Shown here: piece by piece, positions 16,278 to 24,070 of the stretch
Position numbering within the stretch: position 1 is the first letter of the stretch
How the letters are laid out: every line of letters starts with the position of its first letter
From: Bosea sp. RAC05
GTDB taxonomy: Bacteria; Pseudomonadota; Alphaproteobacteria; Rhizobiales; Beijerinckiaceae
DNA length: 64,000 nucleotides
Assembly: GCF_001713455.1 (NCBI RefSeq)
Contig: NZ_CP016463.1
Location: forward strand, 248,001-312,000
Direction of reading: 5' to 3'
Program-made: the position numbers and the translations under genes
Notes under the pieces: generated by a model
Seen by the model: the letters and a program-made list of their open reading frames with translations, nothing else
Database searches by the model: none
Told to the model about the DNA's origin: nothing

Positions 16278-16732
16278 GTCACGCCCCTGCGGGCGTGGGA
16301 GAACCGGGCCCATCTCGCTGTACGGTGAGCCACCGGATGTCACGCCCCTGCGGGCGTGGGAGAACCGCTGTCGCGGCCGGATCCGCAAAGCCGAAGGCAG
16401 TCACGCCCTCGCGGGCGTGGGAGAACCGTGGATCCCGAGCTGCTGGACCCGCTCCCATCCGTCACGCCCCTGCGGGCGTGGGAGAACCGCTGCCGTGGAC
16501 GGCGGCTGCTGTCAGTGTTGCGTCACGCCCCTGCGGGCGTGGGAGAATCTGGGCCGCTGGTCTCTAGCCAAGTGTTCATGCTGTCACGCCCTTACAGGCG
16601 TGGGAGAGCCTGATTATCGACGGATCAAGGTGGTCCTGGACGGGTCACGCCCCTGCGGGCGTGGGAGAACCACGCGCTGCCATCTGAGTGCCCCAGCGGC
16701 AATTGTCACGCCCCTGCGCACGTGGGTATTCA
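16278..16732 (+). CRISPR. Type IV-A CRISPR array, 8 repeats and 7 spacers of 33 nt
   Basis: Repeats of 28 nt begin GTCACGCCCCTGCGGGCGTG and end GGAGAACC, starting at 16278, 16339, 16400, 16461, 16522, 16583, 16644 and 16705, an exact 61-bp period. The repeat folds as CACGCCC, loop CTGC, GGGCGTG. Repeats 1, 2, 4 and 7 are identical. Repeat 3 has a TCGC loop with an unbroken stem, repeat 5 ends ATC, repeat 6 has a TTACA change and GAGCC end, and repeat 8 is degenerate on its 3' half, marking the distal end. All seven spacers differ from each other. No cas1 or cas2 is present, as usual for type IV-A. Spacer 1 can be read as GPISLYGEPPD and spacer 3 as VDPELLDPLPS, so coding targets on other replicons are plausible. 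Confidence 0.97.
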
Positions 16733-16775
16733 GATAACGAAAATCGGGGACGGGCCGCCAGGATCCCTGCTCTCA

Positions 16776-16852
16776 CAAACGATAGCGTTTGCAGTCCAAA
16801 CGAGTCACAGCGACATTCCTTGAAGAAGGGATGTCGCTGATGAATCGTTTGG
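16776..16852. repeat. Two hairpins just downstream of the CRISPR array
   Basis: First, CAAACG-ATAG-CGTTTG (16776-16791). Second, a 57-nt imperfect hairpin at 16796-16852: outer arms CCAAACGA and TCGTTTGG (8 bp), an internal loop of 4 and 5 nt, an inner stem of CAGCGACAT with ATGTCGCTG (9 bp), a T-G wobble, then CCTT with AAGG around a GAAG loop. No T-run follows on the plus strand, so it is not a textbook terminator. It could terminate or process the pre-crRNA, form a small RNA, or act as a recombination site. Seen directly; role unknown. Confidence 0.75.
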
Positions 16853-16877
16853 AATACATGATCGAGACAGACATCAA

Positions 16878-17477
16878 ATGAGCGCCCGATCCGCACTCCG
16901 TGCGCTCAAGCGCGCTGTGTATCGAGCAATCGGCTACGACGATCGTAACTGGCTGCGCGTGCGTCAGATCGAGGCGTTCGAACGCTTCATCGCATCGAGC
17001 GACATCAAGCGAGCCGTCGAGATCTCACCAGGCTGGAGCGCGCGCTGGTCCGATCTTCTCGCGGGACGATACGAGGCCCTGCATTTCCCCGAGTTCGACA
17101 TCTGCAAGGATCGTCGCGATGCTCGGGCAGATCTCGTCATTGCCGACCAGGTGCTCGAACATGTGCCGCGGCCTCTCGATGCGCTTCGCAACATCCATGC
17201 GATGCTGGAGCCTGGCGGGCATGCGCTGATCGCGACGCCCTTCCTGTTTCGAGTTCACGCCCGGCCATTCGATTTTTCGCGCTGGACGAAGGATGGGCTG
17301 GCCGAGCTGCTCGTCGAAGCAGGATTTGATCGCGATGACGTGCAGACCTTCGCGTGGGGAAACAAAGCGTGCGTTAAAGCGCACCTCGGCGGTCCTGTTC
17401 GCGATTACGGCCTGTGGCGCGACATGAGAAACGATCCCGAGTACCCGATCATGGTCTGGGCTATCGCGAGGCGGTGA
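16878..17477 (+). CDS. Class I SAM-dependent methyltransferase, polysaccharide cluster type
   Basis: A 199-residue methyltransferase of the small Methyltransf_11-like type. Motif I is degenerate (VEISPGWSARW, about 46-56), followed by an acidic FPEFDICKD, motif II/III DLVIADQVLEHVPRP (about 80-95), MLEPGGHALIATPF (post-motif, about 108-121). It may modify a sugar, lipid or small metabolite in the adjacent polysaccharide pathway; substrate unknown. ATG at 16878 is the first in frame. It converges on the flippase gene with a 17-bp tail-to-tail overlap. It lies after the CRISPR array but shows no CRISPR relationship. Confidence 0.72.
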   Translation: MSARSALRALKRAVYRAIGYDDRNWLRVRQIEAFERFIASSDIKRAVEISPGWSARWSDLLAGRYEALHFPEFDICKDRRDARADLVIADQVLEHVPRPLDALRNIHAMLEPGGHALIATPFLFRVHARPFDFSRWTKDGLAELLVEAGFDRDDVQTFAWGNKACVKAHLGGPVRDYGLWRDMRNDPEYPIMVWAIARR

Positions 17478-18975
17478 ACGGCCTCGCAGGCTGAAGCCGC
17501 TTGATGACCACCTCCACGTAGCGTGCGATCAAAACCCGCCTGGAGGGGAACAGCAGCATGATCGCCACATAGCTCACCTGCATGGCGAAACCCGCCACGG
17601 CGAGCTCCCAGAGGCTCCGGAGCGGCATGAAGTGGTCGACCCCGACAAGCAGGGCTGCCGTAACGCTGCAGGCGACGCCATGGGGCAGGAAGCCTGCAGC
17701 AAGGTCGCGGGCGGACACAGGCCCGCTGCGCCCGGCGAGCCACCAGAGCACGGGTAGCCGGATAACCCAATCGGTGATCGAGTACGCCGCCGCAACCCCG
17801 ACTGCCCCCCAGGGCAGGCCGGCAGCGAATGCCGCGATCGCAGTGACCGCAGAGAAGCCCGACACCCTGACGAGATCGCCGCCTCGACCCTGGCTCAACA
17901 GCAGCCAGCCGATCGTGCTGGTGAAGACCTGGTGAAGCGAGCAAAGCCCGAGCCAGGCGAAGATGGGAGCGACGCCGGACCATTGCGGCCCAAGCGCGAC
18001 AAGGATCAGAGGTGAAGCCAGGATCGTCGCCGTCAGGATGGCTGGCTGGGTGACCATCATCACCAATGCAGCGGCCTCCAGGTAGGCTGATCGATAGCGT
18101 TCCGGCTGTGCGGCAAGCCGCGACAGGGCAGGGACCATGACCCGGCCGATGGGAGCGTTGACCTGCTGGATCGGCATCATCAGCAAACGGTACGCTCGAT
18201 CGTAAAGGCCCAATGCCCCGACGCCGAGAAAGCGTCCGATGATGACGTTGTCGGCATTGCGCGTGACGAAATTCAGGACATTGAACACCGACACGCCGGC
18301 GCCGAACCTAACGAGATTGCGGATCCCATTCAGCTTTGGCCGACCGGGCACCCACTGACAGGCCAGCCATGTTCCGACTACGGCTACCACGGAGCCTGCA
18401 ATCGCCGACGCGACCAAAGCCCAGTAGCTGCGCCACATCAATGCGCAGGCCAAAGCTGTGATGAAGCCCAGCAGCGGTCCCGCGACTTCGATGACAGCAA
18501 GATGCCGAAAGCGCATCTGGCGCGTTAGAAGGGCGCTGTGCTGAGCCTGGAGCGAGCCAATCAAGGGCAAGATGGAGCACGCCTGCAGAATGCCGGCGAG
18601 CTCTTGGCGTCCAAAGAACGAGGCGATCGGCCAGGCACAGACAAAAACGAGAAGGCTGGCGGCAGCTCCAGACGCAATCGCTAACCAGAAGAGCGTCGAC
18701 GATCGCTCGTGATCCATCTCCGCCTCACGGATCGTCACCTGAGATATGCCGAGATCCTGGAACAGCGCGGCCAGCCCCAGAACCGGCAGAGCCATCGCGA
18801 AGAGACCATAGTCATCGGGGGCAAGAAGTCGTGAGATGAGGACAATCCCCGCCATCCCGATGAGGATCCTCAAGACCTGCGAGATGCCGAGCACGAGAAC
18901 GCTGCGGGCAGCCGCCGCGCGCCCGGCGACTTCATTGGCCTTGAAGGTATGGGACGGGGTTGATGAATCGGTCAC
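17461..18975 (-). CDS. Wzx-type polysaccharide flippase
   Basis: Multi-pass inner-membrane protein of 504 residues, MOP/MVF superfamily, expected to flip undecaprenyl-linked oligosaccharide across the membrane. About a dozen hydrophobic helices are visible, starting with VLVLGISQVLRILIGMAGIV and LLAPDDYGLFAMALPVLGL; the sequence SRLLAPDDYGLFAMA is characteristic of WzxC/AmsL-like flippases. GTG at 18975 is the start. It is transcribed opposite to its neighbours, diverging from the phosphoribosyltransferase gene across a region with two palindromes. Length is normal for the family (about 480-510). Confidence 0.85.
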   Translation of the reverse strand: MTDSSTPSHTFKANEVAGRAAAARSVLVLGISQVLRILIGMAGIVLISRLLAPDDYGLFAMALPVLGLAALFQDLGISQVTIREAEMDHERSSTLFWLAIASGAAASLLVFVCAWPIASFFGRQELAGILQACSILPLIGSLQAQHSALLTRQMRFRHLAVIEVAGPLLGFITALACALMWRSYWALVASAIAGSVVAVVGTWLACQWVPGRPKLNGIRNLVRFGAGVSVFNVLNFVTRNADNVIIGRFLGVGALGLYDRAYRLLMMPIQQVNAPIGRVMVPALSRLAAQPERYRSAYLEAAALVMMVTQPAILTATILASPLILVALGPQWSGVAPIFAWLGLCSLHQVFTSTIGWLLLSQGRGGDLVRVSGFSAVTAIAAFAAGLPWGAVGVAAAYSITDWVIRLPVLWWLAGRSGPVSARDLAAGFLPHGVACSVTAALLVGVDHFMPLRSLWELAVAGFAMQVSYVAIMLLFPSRRVLIARYVEVVIKRLQPARPFTASR

Positions 18976-19049
18976 AGAGCATCTCGGGTCATTGCTCGAT
19001 CAGCAACCAATCGGTGGGGAACGTCAATTCCAGATCGTGCGCTATCCAT

Positions 19050-19080
19050 AATCATGGCAATGATTGCAGGAACGTTCCTG
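19050..19080. promoter_or_regulatory. Tandem palindromes in the divergent promoter region
   Basis: AATCAT-GGCA-ATGATT (19050-19065) is followed one base later by the perfect 14-bp palindrome CAGGAACGTTCCTG (19067-19080), directly before the phosphoribosyltransferase-like gene and about 75 bp from the flippase start. Two adjacent palindromes in a divergent promoter suggest operator sites for a dimeric regulator. No regulator gene is adjacent. Confidence 0.55.
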
Positions 19081-19096
19081 TGAATCGGTGCTCTTG

Positions 19097-20086
19097 ATGA
19101 ACTACCGCTCGGTTTCAGATCTCAGCCTCCTGATTGCCAGGAACATGGATCGATTGCCCCGTGACATCGATGTCGTCGTGGGCATCCCGCGTAGTGGTCT
19201 GATGGTCGCATCGTTGATCGCGCTCGCCACGAACCGCCCGATGGCCGACGTCGCAGGATTTTGCGAGGGACGTCTCCTGGCCTCAGGGCACACCCGTCGA
19301 CATGCAGGTCTCGATGTCGAGGCAGGCGTTGTCAGGCGGATCCTGCTCATCGACGACAGCATCGACACCGGCACGTCTCTCACGCAGGCACAGCGGGCGA
19401 TTGCTGCAGCACGGCCGGCGGTTGAAGTGGTGACGCTCGTCGCCTTTGCAACTACCCGGAGTGCTCCCGTCGACATCTCGCTTGAAGTCGTTCCCCACCC
19501 GCGCGCATTCGAGTGGAACATCATGCATCACCCTATCCTTGAAAGGGCCTGCGTGGATATTGATGGCGTCGTCTGTGTCGATCCGACCGAAGACGAAAAC
19601 GATGATGGACTGCGCTATGCCCAGTTTCTCGATCACGCCAAGGCGCTTCACCTGCCCACGCGTCGGGTCGGAGCCTTCGTGACCAATCGCCTCGAAAAGT
19701 ACAGGCCTCATACCGAGCGGTGGCTCGAACAGGCTGGGCTCAGCTACGGTCACCTGATCATGCTCGACCTGCCAAACAAGGCAGCTCGTATTCGGAGCGG
19801 CTCGCATGCGCTCCACAAGGCGACATTCTACCGGCAGTCAGCGTTCGAGCTGTTCGTCGAGAGCGACGTTCGGCAGGCATCCGAGATCGCCCGGTTGTCA
19901 GGAAAGCCCGTGTATTGTCTGGAGGACCGAAGCGTTCATACGCCAGGCAGCTTTACTGCGCCGGCAATTTCGAACCGTTCTGGGCAGATCGCTCGAAGCT
20001 TGATCTGGATCACCAAAAGTGCGGGCAAGAAGGTGGTCGGCGACAGGGTCTACGGAACCTTCAAGCGTCTCGCTGGGCGTGCATGA
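19097..20086 (+). CDS. Phosphoribosyltransferase-like protein with C-terminal HAD-like half
   Basis: The first 155 residues are a type I phosphoribosyltransferase fold: DVVVGIPRSGLMVASLIAL near the start and the PRPP loop RILLIDDSIDTGTSLTQA (about 80-97). The second half contains ACVDIDGVVCVDPT, a HAD-like DxDG nucleotide, and later LPNKAARIRSGSHALHKATFY and PVYCLEDRSVHTPG. Such two-domain proteins occur in polysaccharide clusters with unproved function; a role in making or moving a phosphoribosyl- or sugar-phosphate is inferred. ATG at 19097 gives a clean N-terminus; the frame is open back to a TTG at 19064, which lies inside the palindrome region. It overlaps the convergent glycosyltransferase gene by 26 bp. 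Confidence 0.7.
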   Translation: MNYRSVSDLSLLIARNMDRLPRDIDVVVGIPRSGLMVASLIALATNRPMADVAGFCEGRLLASGHTRRHAGLDVEAGVVRRILLIDDSIDTGTSLTQAQRAIAAARPAVEVVTLVAFATTRSAPVDISLEVVPHPRAFEWNIMHHPILERACVDIDGVVCVDPTEDENDDGLRYAQFLDHAKALHLPTRRVGAFVTNRLEKYRPHTERWLEQAGLSYGHLIMLDLPNKAARIRSGSHALHKATFYRQSAFELFVESDVRQASEIARLSGKPVYCLEDRSVHTPGSFTAPAISNRSGQIARSLIWITKSAGKKVVGDRVYGTFKRLAGRA

Positions 20087-20990
20087 GGCGTTTGATGGGT
20101 GAAAGCGTCGACGACTTGATCTGCCATGCAGCTGCCGCGACCAGTTGAAGAAACCGCTTCAATGCCACTGCACGAGGAGTGATAACGACGGCGCGGAGAC
20201 CCTTCATCAAGCCGATTATCCGCCGTCCTTCGACATGGAAAGCGAGCTCAGCCGGAAAGAGAGCATGTTCAGCCGCAACGTCTGAGCGCCGCTCTGGGTC
20301 AGAAATACGCGGCAGGATCCGGGCGAAGATCGCCTTGTGGCCCGCCAGGACTTTCGACTGGGAGTTCGAGATGCGAACGTGATTGCCCTCACTGTATCGG
20401 ACGAGCGATCGCGTGACTGTCGAGATCGGGCCCGTGGCTGCGATCCTCAGGAAAAGATCCCAATCCTGGCAAGAAGGCAGTGCCGGATCGAAGCCGCCTA
20501 TCGACTTGAGCACATCCGCCCGGACAATCGCGTTTGATGTCGAACCCAGAGTGTTTTTGATCCAGAGGTCGCTTTCCTGGAATGGTGCGGGCGGGATGAG
20601 CTCGTAAAGGGTCTCGCCATCACGATAGGCTGTCATCCCGCAAAAACATGCGATCGCTTCAGCGTTGCGCCCTAGCTCGTCGAGCTGAACCTCGATCTTT
20701 TCGGCATCCCAGAGGTCGTCCGAGTCAAGGAACGCAATCCAGTCTCCTTGAGCTGCCTCGATCCCGTTGTTGCGCGCCACGCAGGCTCCGCCGTTGACTG
20801 GTGAGGCGAGAATGCGAACCCGGGCATCGCTCCGGAACGATGCGTTGACGTGCTCGATGGTGTCGTCGGCCGAACAGTCGTCGACGACAATGACCTCGTC
20901 GACGGCATGGGTTTGATTCAGAGCACTCTCGACCGCTGCAATGACCTGGTCGCGACGGTTGTGGGTCGGAATGACGACGGAAAGCTTCAT
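20061..20990 (-). CDS. Family 2 glycosyltransferase
   Basis: GT-A fold enzyme of 309 residues: MKLSVVIPTHNRRDQVIAAV start, VIVVDDCSADDT, GGACVARNNGI, and the metal-binding DSDD in WIAFLDSDDLWD (about 88-99). It adds a sugar to the growing lipid-linked unit on the cytoplasmic face. Donor and linkage cannot be told. ATG at 20990 overlaps the HAD-protein stop as TGATG, with GAGG nearby, so it is the last gene of a three-gene minus-strand operon. The basic C-terminus (SPIKRLMHAQRDA) is consistent with membrane association. Confidence 0.87.
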   Translation of the reverse strand: MKLSVVIPTHNRRDQVIAAVESALNQTHAVDEVIVVDDCSADDTIEHVNASFRSDARVRILASPVNGGACVARNNGIEAAQGDWIAFLDSDDLWDAEKIEVQLDELGRNAEAIACFCGMTAYRDGETLYELIPPAPFQESDLWIKNTLGSTSNAIVRADVLKSIGGFDPALPSCQDWDLFLRIAATGPISTVTRSLVRYSEGNHVRISNSQSKVLAGHKAIFARILPRISDPERRSDVAAEHALFPAELAFHVEGRRIIGLMKGLRAVVITPRAVALKRFLQLVAAAAWQIKSSTLSPIKRLMHAQRDA

Positions 20991-22966
20991 CAGAGAACCT
21001 CGCGCTCAACGCGGGGGAGGCGTCTTTGGAGCGCCTTGGCAATGCGGCAGCAAAGACGCCAGGCGGGAAGTCCGAAGGACACAGCGAGATAGACCGGGAA
21101 CCTGATCTGCCGAGGCGCCGTAGCGACGAAGCCCTCCCGCCAGAACGAGGTCAGCATCGCATTGATGATCGACTTCGGTGAGCGCCAACGCGTGTTCTGA
21201 TGCACGAACGAGCTGTAATGGGATGCTCCGAAGCCAAGCGAATGTCGCAAGGGCGAGAGGAAGGCGACCCACGGCGCCTGTGGCTTGAGAAGGAACCCAT
21301 CGAGACGGCGCAATGTGAGATCAGCGCTGTTCGTCGCTTCGTCGACGAGCTGATGCTCAACCAAGAGACGGCAGGTCGCTACAACTCCCTGGTGGAGCCG
21401 CTCTGCGACGAAGATCCGGGTCTCTTCATCCGCCTGGACGTGACGCACCGGCTCAAACGAACCGGATCTCTCCTCCAGCCCGATGATCCCGTGCTCGGGC
21501 GATGCAAACAGCAGCTCAACGAACTCGGTGCATCGATCGAGCGCTTTGCGGGCGTGTGCGGGTCCGTCGCCGTGATAGAGCCAGCCCCAAGCGGGGAAGC
21601 TGGCATTGGCGGCATAGGCTTCGGGCTTGGTACCGAGATAGACACCAGCCACTGTGGTTGCCCAGTTGCTCTCGTCGACGAGCTTTTGAAGCGCGTGCTG
21701 AATCGAGCAAAACCAACCGACATCGACGATCAAGCTCGTTCCTGACCGGTCGAAACCCACACTTTCCAGGTAGCGTCTGAACACCGCTCGCTCTTGCGAA
21801 GCGCGGGCCACTATGGCCGCTTCGCACACGAGCAGTGCCTTGGCGAGCTTGTCGCTTCGAGGATTGACAGTCTCGATATCAAAGCCGCCAGCCGCCGCTG
21901 CGCGCATGGTCAGGTCTGGATCCACGATGCCGACGCGCCGAAGGATATCTCCGAGCGTCATGTGGTCTTTCCCGCCTGACAGGAATTTGAGCGCCGTTGC
22001 GTCGATCCGCGTGATGGCTGTGAAGTTCACGACCCGACGCGAGGCATGCAGGTAGACATGCGGACGCTGATCATCTGGATAGAGCACCTCGTATGCCTTC
22101 TGGATCACGAGGCCGTCACGAGCGAGGAAGTAGATCGAATGCGCGCCGAGTCGATCAGCTCTGCGGCGGATTTCCGCGCAAAGACCGACGATCATCGGTG
22201 CTGCAATCGAGACTGCAATCTGCTGCCAGAAATCATCCGCATCGCCGACTTTGGGTTCGGACTGCGCGACGATCGTGCCGATGCGCCGGTAGATCCCGTC
22301 CACCCAGTCGGTATCTGAGCTGATCCCGAGAGGATCCTCCTTGAGATGAGTGTGTATGGTTCGGATGCCCCGACTGCGGGCACTCATGACGTCTGCGCGC
22401 TCATTATCCCCAAGATGAAGCCATCGGCGAAAGGGGACACCCTCCAGCGCCTCGATCTCATCAAAGATGCGCCCAGAGTTCTTGGTGAAGCCCAATTCGC
22501 TCGAAACGTACAATGGGATCGAGCCGTACCCGCATTTGGCCAGAATAGCACTGACAGCATCTGCCGGCAGATACATGTCCGAGATCGCGATGATCCGGTG
22601 ACCGGCCGCGACAGCCTCATCGAAGATAGTCTTGATGTCGGACCGCGGGCGACAGAGCGAGATCTCGGTTTCGATTTCGGCAGTCATGCAAGCGTCTGGC
22701 GTGCCTCGAAGGCGCCCAGCCATCTGGGCATAAATTTGCGCCAGGGTGACATCTTCTGCCGTGGAGGTGCCCGAATGACGACGCGCATTCATCTCAGCGG
22801 CTACCCGCAATTTGGCGAAGTCAGATGGAAAGAGGTCAGGCCGACGCCGTGCCATGATCTCGAAGACGTCAACAGGGCGCCCGACGGCGCGCAACACGAG
22901 CGTGTCGAAGACATCGAAAGAAACGAGGTCAAGGTCAGTGGGGAAACCCATCAGGGGAGCACCCAT
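20990..22966 (-). CDS. Large HAD-family hydrolase of the polysaccharide cluster
   Basis: The first 220 residues form a HAD domain: catalytic FDVFDTLVLRA (about 16-26), IIAISDMYLPADAV as motif II, KNSGRIF with the motif III lysine, and WLHLGDNERADV as motif IV. The remaining 430 residues are an unassigned domain (IYFLARDGLVIQKAYEVLYPD; SLIVDVGWFCSIQHALQKL) that I recall in large HAD proteins beside glycosyltransferases. A phosphatase or sugar-phosphate role is inferred. ATG at 22966 is used; it overlaps the upstream glycosyltransferase stop by 1 bp, and a GTG lies one codon earlier. Confidence 0.78.
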   Translation of the reverse strand: MGAPLMGFPTDLDLVSFDVFDTLVLRAVGRPVDVFEIMARRRPDLFPSDFAKLRVAAEMNARRHSGTSTAEDVTLAQIYAQMAGRLRGTPDACMTAEIETEISLCRPRSDIKTIFDEAVAAGHRIIAISDMYLPADAVSAILAKCGYGSIPLYVSSELGFTKNSGRIFDEIEALEGVPFRRWLHLGDNERADVMSARSRGIRTIHTHLKEDPLGISSDTDWVDGIYRRIGTIVAQSEPKVGDADDFWQQIAVSIAAPMIVGLCAEIRRRADRLGAHSIYFLARDGLVIQKAYEVLYPDDQRPHVYLHASRRVVNFTAITRIDATALKFLSGGKDHMTLGDILRRVGIVDPDLTMRAAAAGGFDIETVNPRSDKLAKALLVCEAAIVARASQERAVFRRYLESVGFDRSGTSLIVDVGWFCSIQHALQKLVDESNWATTVAGVYLGTKPEAYAANASFPAWGWLYHGDGPAHARKALDRCTEFVELLFASPEHGIIGLEERSGSFEPVRHVQADEETRIFVAERLHQGVVATCRLLVEHQLVDEATNSADLTLRRLDGFLLKPQAPWVAFLSPLRHSLGFGASHYSSFVHQNTRWRSPKSIINAMLTSFWREGFVATAPRQIRFPVYLAVSFGLPAWRLCCRIAKALQRRLPRVEREVL

Positions 22967-23895
22967 CACCTGATCGCTCCCGCATATCCGAACAGGACAT
23001 CACGAATGCCCACGAAGGGGGATCGGGTATCCTTGATCGCCTTTGCGAGGTCTTTTGCCAGCATGCCGCACGCGGACCAGATGAACGGCAGGCCGAGACG
23101 GCCCTTCCGATGGATCTGGAACCTCGCGGCATTGCCGACACGAGCCTTCAGGCGCTCGCGCATGTTGCCACGACCGCCTTCGATGGCGAGGTGGTAAACT
23201 CGGAGGTTCGGATCGACCACCAGCTTGCCCCATCGGCTCGCCTCATAAGACAGGACGAGGTCTTCACAGGGGGAGTGGCCTGTGAGCCAGGACATGTCAG
23301 GCAGGCGAAGCAGAGCAGAGCGCCTGAAGGCCATGTTGCATCCGTGAAGGAACTCCGAGGCGAAGGCGTCGGCCTGCAGTCGCCACATCGCCTGGGAGTA
23401 GTTCATGCCGCTTGCACTCAATTTGCCGGGATCACCGGACGACATGAGAAAAAGCCGCGCGAAGGCTTCTCCCAGCCCACCCTGCCCAGCTGGCAACGAC
23501 AGCTGATCGACACCGCCAACACCGGCGATATCCGGATTGTCCGCGAAGGTGTTCAGCACCCGGCTCAGGTAGTTGCGTCCGATGGTGACGTCGTCATCAA
23601 GGAACAGGACGATCTCAGAGCTGGCCTCTAAGACCGCCAGCTTTCTGGACTCATACAGCCCCCGCATATCGGGGCTCTTGCGCAGATATCGCAGAGTGGC
23701 GCCGGCAACGACGGCATCCATTGCCCAGGCTTCGACCGTAGCGTCTTCGATTTCGCCGTCGTCGACCAGGATGACCTCGACGCCGGTGCCGAGATGGCGC
23801 GCCTGACGCCAGATGTGGCTGAGCGTGAGCGCCACGCTGGCGGGGCGGTTTCTGGTGCAGATAGCGATGGACAGGGACTGGTCGGGAGACGTCAT
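22966..23895 (-). CDS. Family 2 glycosyltransferase
   Basis: GT-A enzyme of 309 residues: LSIAICTRNRPASVALTL, EVILVDDGEIEDATVEAW, RGLYESRKLAVLEAS, and the metal motif DDD in VLFLDDDVTIGRNYL (about 98-112). The FLHGCNMAFRRSALL and SPCEDLVLSYEASRWGKLV blocks are typical acceptor-side motifs. ATG at 23895 starts exactly at the conserved N-terminus; the frame is open further upstream but that stretch has no family features. First gene of the three-gene minus-strand operon. Divergent from the Wzy-like gene across a short promoter region with the palindrome CTCCTATAGGAG. Confidence 0.86.
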   Translation of the reverse strand: MTSPDQSLSIAICTRNRPASVALTLSHIWRQARHLGTGVEVILVDDGEIEDATVEAWAMDAVVAGATLRYLRKSPDMRGLYESRKLAVLEASSEIVLFLDDDVTIGRNYLSRVLNTFADNPDIAGVGGVDQLSLPAGQGGLGEAFARLFLMSSGDPGKLSASGMNYSQAMWRLQADAFASEFLHGCNMAFRRSALLRLPDMSWLTGHSPCEDLVLSYEASRWGKLVVDPNLRVYHLAIEGGRGNMRERLKARVGNAARFQIHRKGRLGLPFIWSACGMLAKDLAKAIKDTRSPFVGIRDVLFGYAGAIR

Positions 23896-23929
23896 GCGAT
23901 TCGCGGCACCGTGAAAGGAATGAGCTAAA

Positions 23930-23941
23930 CTCCTATAGGAG
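23930..23941. promoter_or_regulatory. Perfect 12-bp palindrome in divergent polysaccharide promoter
   Basis: CTCCTATAGGAG lies 35 bp upstream of the minus-strand glycosyltransferase and 130 bp upstream of the plus-strand Wzy-like gene, so it could control both. No other copy was noticed. Role is inferred from position only. Confidence 0.4.
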
Positions 23942-24070
23942 AGAGCGCTTATCAATGGTCTGGCGAACGCAATCCTCGTGGATTGCGAAACGATCTGTGA
24001 ACCGATCCTTGATCCGAAAATTGGAATGCACCACGATCCTGGGACTGAAAAGCGCAAACCCGGAATCGAC

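Noticed and set aside
16295..16737. Open frames across the CRISPR array
   Set aside because: They arise from the repeated 61-bp period in DNA (the same RGRGRT-like phrase recurs); no start context or domain supports them.
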